Below the pieces are notes generated by a model that saw only the letters and a list, made by a program, of their open reading frames with translations, was not told the DNA's origin and did no database searches. Made by a program: the position numbers and the translations under genes. Shown here one piece after another: positions 55,201 to 64,000 of a stretch of DNA of 64,000 nt. The stretch covers positions 2,081,180-2,145,179 of the forward strand of contig NC_046358.1 of NCBI RefSeq assembly GCF_004027225.2. The letters run 5' to 3'. How positions within the stretch are numbered: the stretch's first letter is position 1; every line of letters begins with the position of its first letter. This stretch comes from Strigops habroptila (lineage: Eukaryota; Chordata; Aves; Psittaciformes; Psittacidae).

Positions 55201-55295
55201 GGCACTGCCCGGCACCACCGGCGCTCACCGGGGCCGTTCCCATGGGACGGGGCCCCCACCTCCGCCCGGACCCCCCCCCCGGGGCCACTCACCAT
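46273..55295 (-). CDS. CARNS1: Carnosine synthase 1 (9 coding exons)
   Basis: ATP-grasp ligase joining beta-alanine (or GABA) to histidine to make carnosine (homocarnosine) in muscle and brain. Coding exons in order: 55295-55293 (ATG only), 53402-53171, 52415-52326, 51718-51228, 50186-50006, 49081-48996, 48216-47985, 47904-47633, 47499-46273; total 2814 bases, 937 aa, close to the longer human isoform (about 950). Phases agree at every junction. The N-terminal part has LDMTVCILGSPSTFLPVLLEGGTR; the middle has ILLIGAGGVSKSFVWDAARDYGLR; the last exon holds the ATP-grasp fold (KLEFGAGAVGVRLVE, EYVPGTEHDVDL, SDNGPTRLP, VFNVELKLGPAGPRLLEINP) and ends YPVEHFLSHFK, as in human. At least one upstream noncoding exon is likely. 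The single-codon start exon is inferred from frame and splice sites. Confidence 0.93.
48220..48900. repeat. Minisatellite in CARNS1 intron 6
   Basis: About 12 units of 50-60 bases around GGGGACATGGATGGCCACCA and CATGCAGGGCCACCA. Confidence 0.85.
49230..49830. repeat. Minisatellite in CARNS1 intron 5
   Basis: About 10 units of 55-65 bases around GGGCACCATAGGGGTCCAG and GTGACCTTCTTCCCCC. The remainder of the intron up to 50005 shows nothing else. Confidence 0.8.
50280..51200. repeat. Minisatellite in CARNS1 intron 4
   Basis: Degenerate units of about 25-60 bases built from CCCCATGGGTGCCCC, ATGCCCATGACC and CATGTCCC. The sense (minus) strand is G-rich. Confidence 0.8.
51800..52200. repeat. Three-copy direct repeat in CARNS1 intron 3
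   Basis: Segments starting GTGATGCTGCGGCTGCCC at about 51819, 51984 and 52097 repeat a module of about 115-165 bases that also carries GGGGCACCCATCCAGG(T/A)AA and GTGTAATAGGGGTTAGAT. Confidence 0.75.
52440..53165. repeat. Minisatellite in CARNS1 intron 2
   Basis: About 20 units of 32-40 bases: CACCCTTGTCCCTGTCACCC with CCATGTCCCCCCATTGC. Fills the intron between the exons at 53171 and 52415. The 429-codon plus frame is repeat. Confidence 0.9.
53420..55060. repeat. Large minisatellite in CARNS1 first coding intron
   Basis: Over 1.6 kb of units of 10-20 bases, GGGCTGGAATGGGGCTGG and GGGGCTGGCATGGGGCTAA, evolving from GGAATG-rich (left) to GGCATG-rich (right). The CARNS1 sense strand is the C-rich one here, opposite to most other arrays in the window. 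Confidence 0.9.
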
Positions 55296-56380
55296 CCTGG
55301 GGACCGAGGGGCTGCAAGAGACAGATGGGCAAGAGACCGAGGGGCTGCAAGAGACAGTCAATGCGGGGCTTTGGGGACCTGCCCCAGCACCACCACCCCC
55401 AGCGCCGGGGATACCCGCCCCCCCCCAGGGCCAGGCACCCTCCTTGGGACTCCAATTGGTGACCCCAGGTTGTCCCCTCCGTGACACCGGCTGAGCCCGA
55501 GCTGGGATTAGTGTAATCCCACATCAGCTCAGCACGATTGGGGGCAACCTCGAGGTGCCAGGCTGGCCTTGGGGGCACGGACACAAGTATAGAGGACCCT
55601 CTCCCTGCCATGGGGTGCCTCATATCCCAGCTGGTGCCGGGGCATAGGGGGAAACTGAGGCACGGAGTGGAGCGGTGCACCCATCCAGGCTCCCCCCAGC
55701 CCTGCTCCTATAGCCCCATAGAGAGGGCAGCACCCTAGGGACCACGGGGAGGGTGTCCCCATGAGGTGACAGGATTAGGGTCCCCTGCCCACCACTGAGC
55801 ACCCACCACATCAAGGACCCCCCACGACCCACACATGGGGCAGCCACAGGGGGGTCCCCGCTGACCCGGTGCCCCCCTCCCCAGCTGGGGCCCACCCCGT
55901 GCCCCCTCCATGCCCATCCTTGGGGTGTCCCTGCCGTCCCGCAGCCGGTCCCCAGTACCTCGGGGTGGGAGCCGTGGCCGGAGAGCGCGCAGGGGCCGAA
56001 GGCTCGGGGACGCCTGGCGCAGGGGACACGGGTCAGCGCTGCCCTTTAAACCCCCCCGGCCCCGTGCCCGGGATTAGGGGGTGGCAGGGGACACAGCGGG
56101 TGGCACAGAGCCCCATTGTCCCCTCAGCCCGAGCCACGCTCGGACCCTTGTCCCCGTCCCCTCCCGCAGCGGGACCTGGGGTGTCCCTGTGTGTCCCCCC
56201 GGAGCCGCTGCCCGGCCGCACGTCCCCCGGTCCGGCGCCAGCTGCCCGCGGCGTCACCGGCACCGTCACCCGCGGGCACCGAGCCACCGGCGCGGCCACC
56301 CGCAGCCGCCCCGGGGACGTGGCACCCCGGCCGTGGCACACGCGTGGCACACGCCATGGTCACGGGCACCCCCTGTGCGC
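55296..56380. other. CARNS1 upstream region
   Basis: GC-rich. Contains a direct repeat on the minus strand of TCTTGCAGCCCCTCGG (55303-55352), so the acceptor in front of the ATG exon is duplicated, and a 17-base palindrome GGGATTAGTGTAATCCC at 55504-55520. Probably holds CARNS1 promoter and noncoding exons; no other coding exon seen. Confidence 0.5.
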
Positions 56381-56389
56381 CGCGTGCGT

Positions 56390-57165
56390 GCTGTGGCACC
56401 CCGGGCACACGCACATGTATGTGCGTGCAGATGTGCGCGCAGACACGCGTGCACATGCAGACACAGGCATGCACACACATGCATGTGTGTGTATACGCGG
56501 ATAACAGGCACAGGCACATGTGTGCGCACACAGACATGCCTACACATGCACACATGCACGCACACATGCGTGCACATGCAGGCACACAGGCGTGCGCACA
56601 CATGTATACAGGCACAAACATGCATACACGCATGCATGCGTACATGCACACACAGGCGTGCACGCACACACAGGCATGCACGCACACATGCAGTCACGTA
56701 TGTGCACACACATGTGCACAGATATGCACACGCAGCCATGCAGAGACACGCATGCACATACAGGCATGCACACATGTAGACACAAACGCGTACACATACA
56801 CATGCATGCACATACACATGCACATACATGTGTGTGCACATGCACACAAAAACAAGCATGCACACACACATGCACATAGACACAAACATGCATACACATG
56901 CAAATAGACACAAACATGCTCACACATGCAAATACACACAAACATGCACACACATGCATGCACACATGCACACAGTCCTGCACACACAAACAGGCACGCA
57001 CATGCACACACATGCATGCACACACAGACATGCCTACACACACACGTGCACATGCAAGCAGACACAAACCAACACACATGTACACACATGAACACATATG
57101 CACATACACATGCATACAGACACAAACATGCACACACATGCACACACATGTACACACACATGCAC
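56390..57165. repeat. CA/CATG-rich microsatellite tract
   Basis: About 780 bases of almost pure alternating purine-pyrimidine built from CACACATGCA, ACACAAACATG and CACACAGGCATG. On the minus strand it translates to Cys/Val/His-rich frames (CVCMHVC), which are repeat artefacts. Confidence 0.95.
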
Positions 57166-57267
57166 ATCCCCGGTCCCGGATCCCGCCGCTCCTGCACCCC
57201 TGTTCCAGCACCAGCACCCCCAAATAGCACCCCGACCCCCCGTACTCCCCGGATCCCCCCACTTCCA

Positions 57268-57350
57268 CCCACCGGCGTCGGTCTGTCGGTCGGTGGGTCT
57301 GTCGGTGGGTCTGTCGGTGGGTCTGTCGGTGGGTCTGTGGTCTATGGGGC
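57268..57350. repeat. Short tandem repeat GTGGGTCTGTCG
   Basis: About five copies of the 12-base unit GGTGGGTCTGTC in tandem, embedded in GC-rich sequence (57180-57710) with no recognisable exon. Confidence 0.85.
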
Positions 57351-57719
57351 GCTGTGCCCGCTGGTGGCTCTGTCGGTGGGTCACTGGGTCGCTGGCTCCG
57401 TCCGGTGCTCGCAGCGGCTCTGCCCGCTCCGGTCCCGACGGTGGCGGCGGCGCCTCTTGCCCGGGCGGGGCGGCCGCGTGGTGGGGGGGTGGAAGCGGGC
57501 GGGGCGGGACCGGGAGGGGGGCCCGGAGGATCCAGGGCTGGGGAGGGGGGGACCGGGACCGGGACCCGGGGGCAGCGCGGAGCCGGGTGCGGCGGGGCCG
57601 GGACCGGGAACACGGTCGGGGTCATCCGGGGCCGGCGGTAAAAGTGACACCGCGGGGCAGAAATGTCAGCGCTGGAGCCAGGCGGCTGCTCCCGCCCCGG
57701 GAGCTATTCCCGACCGCAC

Positions 57720-58100
57720 GGCTCGGCATGGAATGGCACGGAATGCCCTGCATGGCATGGAACGGCATGGAATGGCATGGCTCCGCAAGCCCTGCATGGC
57801 ACGGCACGGCATACATGGCACGGGATGTGCGGAATGGCATGGCACATGTGGCATGGCATAGCATGAGCGATACGGCATGGCTCGGCATGCCCTGCATGGG
57901 CATGATAAGACGTGCACGGACACAGCATGGCGTGGCTTATGGCACGGCATGGCATACATGGCATGGCATGCCCGGCGGGGCATGGCACGTAGGGAATGGC
58001 ATGGCACGGCTTGGCACAGCCATGGCATGGAGCAGCACGGTTTGGCACAGCACAGCATGGCACAGTGTAGTGTGGTCCAGCACTGCGTATGTGCCATGCT
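57720..58100. repeat. GGCAT-type pentamer array
   Basis: Degenerate tandem of GGCATGGCACGGCATGG, mostly 5-base steps (GGCAT, GGCAC, GGAAT). Frames through it read as Ala/Met/Cys/His repeats and are not genes. 58100-58490 is GC-rich with no exon seen. Confidence 0.9.
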
Positions 58101-58489
58101 TGGCACATCTTGGCACAGCTTGGCACGGCTTGGGCAGTTCCCCACTGCCTGTTTACCTGGGCCCCACCTTGGGGACTGGTTAGGGAATGGGGCAGGCAGG
58201 GAATGGGCAGGGAATGGGCAGGGATCGGGCAGGGATGGGGCAGGGGCAGCTCCCCCCCACCTCCATGAGCCAAGGCACCACGGGGCTCGCCCCCCCGGTC
58301 TCTCTCTCCCCTTCCCGGCGCTATTCCCGGGATGCCCGCAGGAACCCGGGCTTGGGAGGTGCCCCTGGGGACACCGGGGTGGCAACAGGCTCCCGGCAAC
58401 GGCCCGGTGCTGCTCACAGCGGCGGCCCCGCGGGCACGGGGCGGGTGGAGGCGGGGGGGACACCGGGGGGATACCACGGGTACCCCGGA

Positions 58490-58740
58490 GGGTGACACTG
58501 GGGGGGACACCGGGGTTATAATGGGGGGGATAGAGGGGAGACACGAGGGGGGCTACCGGGGGGACATCGGGAGGGATACTGGGGGGATAGTGGGGTTGGG
58601 GAGGGCACTGGGGGGACACTGAGGGGATACCGAGGGGGTATTGGGGGGGGGTTGCCGGGTAGGATACGGGGGGGATACGGGGGAGACACCGGGAGGATAT
58701 CGGGGTGATACCAGGGGGGTACAAGTGAGAGCACCGGGGT
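58490..58740. repeat. G-rich minisatellite upstream of PPP1CA
   Basis: Units of 15-25 bases, GGGGGGATACGGGGGAGACA. The rest, to 59060, is C-rich on plus; no exon seen. Confidence 0.75.
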
Positions 58741-59059
58741 GTCACCAGGGGCCACAACAACCCCCAATCTCCTCTCTGCACCGTGTCCCCCCGTGTCCCA
58801 CGACCCCAAACTCCATCTCCCCCAGTCCCGGGGGCTCCATCTCCCCAAATCCATCCCCCCCCGCCCCGCCTACCGGGGGTACCCCATATCCCCCTATCCC
58901 TCTCCACCGGTGTCCCAACGTCCCCACGCTGCCTGTGTGGATGCCTGTGTGCCCCCCACACCAAGGACGAGGTATCACCCCCCGTACCCCCCCCACCCCA
59001 TGGTGAGGTCTATTAACACACCCCCCCCCCCAAAATTGCCCCCGTTGACCCCCTTAGCA

Positions 59060-59149
59060 GCGCTAACTCCTCCGCGCCGGCAGGGGGCGCCGCGCCGCCT
59101 CGCCGGCCCCGGCTGTACGCGCGGCGCGGGGCGGGAGCGTCCGGCGGCC
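59060..59149 (+). promoter_or_regulatory. PPP1CA promoter with CTCF-like motif
   Basis: A CpG-dense 5' region. CCGGCAGGGGGCGCC at 59078-59092 matches the CTCF core consensus (CCASYAGRKGGC) closely. GC boxes are present and no TATA box. The ATG is at 59150. Confidence 0.5.
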
Positions 59150-62927
<3,778 letters not shown>

Positions 62928-62995
62928 GGCACGAGCCACCCTCCTCCCTCAGCATCAGGTCGCTTTTGCTTTCAACTCCTTTTGGGGGGGGCTTT

Positions 62996-63001
62996 TTTAT
63001 T
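62996..63001 (-). terminator. Candidate RAD9A poly(A) signal
   Basis: Minus-strand AATAAA (TTTATT on plus), 242 bases beyond the RAD9A stop. It falls inside the PPP1CA 3' UTR, so the two transcripts probably overlap tail to tail. Confidence 0.55.
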
Positions 63002-63175
63002 TGGAAGATCCTGAACACACACCCCCCCCCCCTCCTTCTCCCTTCCCCAGCCACCACCACGCTCCAGCAACCCAATTCCAAGCCTAAGATTATGGGGGGG
63101 GGGCTCAAAGCCCCAACCCTGTGGAGGTGGAGGGGCAAAGGGGGGGGTGAGCAGGAGGACTCTTTTTTTGGGGGG

Positions 63176-63181
63176 AATAAA
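63176..63181 (+). terminator. PPP1CA poly(A) signal
   Basis: AATAAA 249 bases after the PPP1CA stop, followed by a G/T-rich downstream element with a (GT)n tract at 63209-63228. Confidence 0.85.
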
Positions 63182-63242
63182 CTTGTAATTTGGGGGTTAT
63201 GGGGGGTTGTGTGTGTGTGTGTGTGTGAGCAGCTCGGGGCTC

Positions 63243-63978
63243 TCAGTACTCGCCATCGCTGTCCTCTGCCAGCACCTCCTGGGTTGGGGCCAGGTTGGGC
63301 CCTCCTGGTGTCAACACTGAGCCGAAAAATAACGAGCGAAACTGGGGGGGGGGGGAAGGAGAGAAATGGGGGTCAGGAGGGGGCTGTGCCCATCCCTGTG
63401 CCCCCCAGGGCATCCCCATGCACACCTTCTTGTGAGGGGGGGTCCCTGGTACAGCGCTGCCTTCCTCCTCCTCTTCTTCCCCCTCCTCGGGGTCGCTGTT
63501 GGGGGGATGTGGGGTGCGCAGGGGGAAGGTGGGGCTGGGGGGGTCCCGTGAGCTCTCCTCGTAGGCGCTGGTTTCCATTGCAATCATGTAGGACTCGAGG
63601 TCATCAGGGAAGTCGTCTGATGGGGCAGGGAGGTGGGACACGCTATGGGAGAGGGTGAGTAAGAAGAGGCAGAGTAGGGACCGTTCACTCTGGTCCCTAC
63701 TGATGGCTAAAGGCGGGACCGTCACCCTCCTGAAGCTCGTACCCATTGGCTGTGGGGGGCTGGGAGTTGCTTTGTGGGTCTGAAAGGGTGGCCAGCACCA
63801 GGGTGACCTCCAGCACCGTGTCATCCAGGGTGAAGACCACCGGCCTGGGGGCACAAAGGCCTTTAAGGGGGGGTCCCAGGGGCAAGGGCCAGCCCTGGGG
63901 TCCCCATTGCTACCTGCCGGGTGTGTCGTAGTAGATGCTGAGGGGCAGGTTGGAGGCCTCTGCGAAGCTCAGCAGCCC
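63243..63978 (-). CDS. RAD9A: RAD9A C-terminal exons (partial, runs off right edge)
   Basis: Subunit of the RAD9-HUS1-RAD1 DNA-damage checkpoint clamp. Visible exons in order: 63978-63914, 63844-63726, 63616-63426, 63341-63243; phases agree. They encode [22 protein letters not shown], then [22 protein letters not shown] (end of the PCNA-like clamp fold), then the disordered tail [16 protein letters not shown] with a long Glu run, and [18 protein letters not shown]...[10 protein letters not shown]. The acidic tail and FRSLFFGS match human RAD9A ([12 protein letters not shown]...LAEDSEGEG) rather than RAD9B; in human this tail is phosphorylated to bind TopBP1. The donor ending the 63726 exon was chosen by phase (a nearby GTACGA is out of phase). 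Neighbour PPP1CA supports the call. The N-terminal part is outside the window. Confidence 0.92.
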
Positions 63979-64000
63979 CTAAAGGGGGGCAAAGGGGAGG

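Noticed and set aside
56266-57272. Cys-rich minus frames resembling cysteine-patterned peptides or metallothionein
   Set aside because: They are direct translations of the CACA/CATG microsatellite; the Cys/Val/His pattern follows from the repeat.
57666-58964. 432-codon minus frame, considered as a remnant of TBC1D10C
   Set aside because: No TBC motifs (for example the R-D-Q arginine/glutamine fingers) could be read; the frame crosses the GGCAT pentamer array and low-complexity sequence.

Overview
This is a gene-dense, GC-rich vertebrate window, almost certainly avian. It carries many truncated CR1-type LINEs (the dominant bird/reptile LINE), very short introns, long G/C homopolymers and unusually many intronic minisatellites. 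This is the composition expected of a small bird microchromosome. All genes were identified by reading split exons against remembered vertebrate protein families; no database search was possible.

Layout, left to right: STX3 first coding exon (-, partial), PATL1 (+, 19 coding exons), OSBP (+, 14 coding exons), tRNA-Lys(TTT) (-), tRNA-Val(TAC) (+), CABP4 (-, 6 exons), GPR152 (+, one exon), CORO1B (+, noncoding exon 1 plus 10 coding exons), PTPRCAP (+, 2 exons), RPS6KB2 (-, 15 exons), CARNS1 (-, 9 coding exons), PPP1CA (+, 7 exons) and the 3' end of RAD9A (-, partial, runs off the right edge). Summed exon lengths give open reading frames of 766 aa (PATL1), 799 aa (OSBP), 226 aa (CABP4), 522 aa (GPR152), 502 aa (CORO1B), 179 aa (PTPRCAP), 937 aa (CARNS1) and 330 aa (PPP1CA). 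RPS6KB2 is one base out of frame, in a C homopolymer of its last exon.

The left block (STX3-PATL1-OSBP) corresponds to human 11q12.1. The right block (CABP4-GPR152-CORO1B-PTPRCAP-RPS6KB2-CARNS1-PPP1CA-RAD9A) is collinear with human 11q13.2, inverted, including every gene orientation. TBC1D10C, which lies between CARNS1 and PPP1CA in human, was not seen. The junction between the blocks, about 21.6-22.7 kb, holds two tRNA genes, a tRNA fragment and an array of five NF-Y (CCAAT) boxes with no visible protein gene.

The genes are not an operon or a single pathway. They include mRNA decapping (PATL1), sterol/PI4P exchange (OSBP), calcium sensing (CABP4), actin turnover (CORO1B), CD45 association (PTPRCAP), S6 kinase signalling (RPS6KB2), carnosine synthesis (CARNS1), protein phosphatase 1 (PPP1CA) and the DNA-damage clamp (RAD9A).

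Noncoding sequence is dominated by tandem repeats. Nearly every long intron is largely a minisatellite, and these produce the long spurious open frames in the region. I saw no retrovirus, LTR element, CRISPR array or prokaryote-like system. The best leads are structural: the block junction, two NF-Y arrays, a roughly twenty-copy GGGCGTGG array in CORO1B, single-codon first exons in two genes, inverted CR1 pairs inside single transcripts, overlapping 3' ends of PPP1CA and RAD9A, and the RPS6KB2 homopolymer shift.
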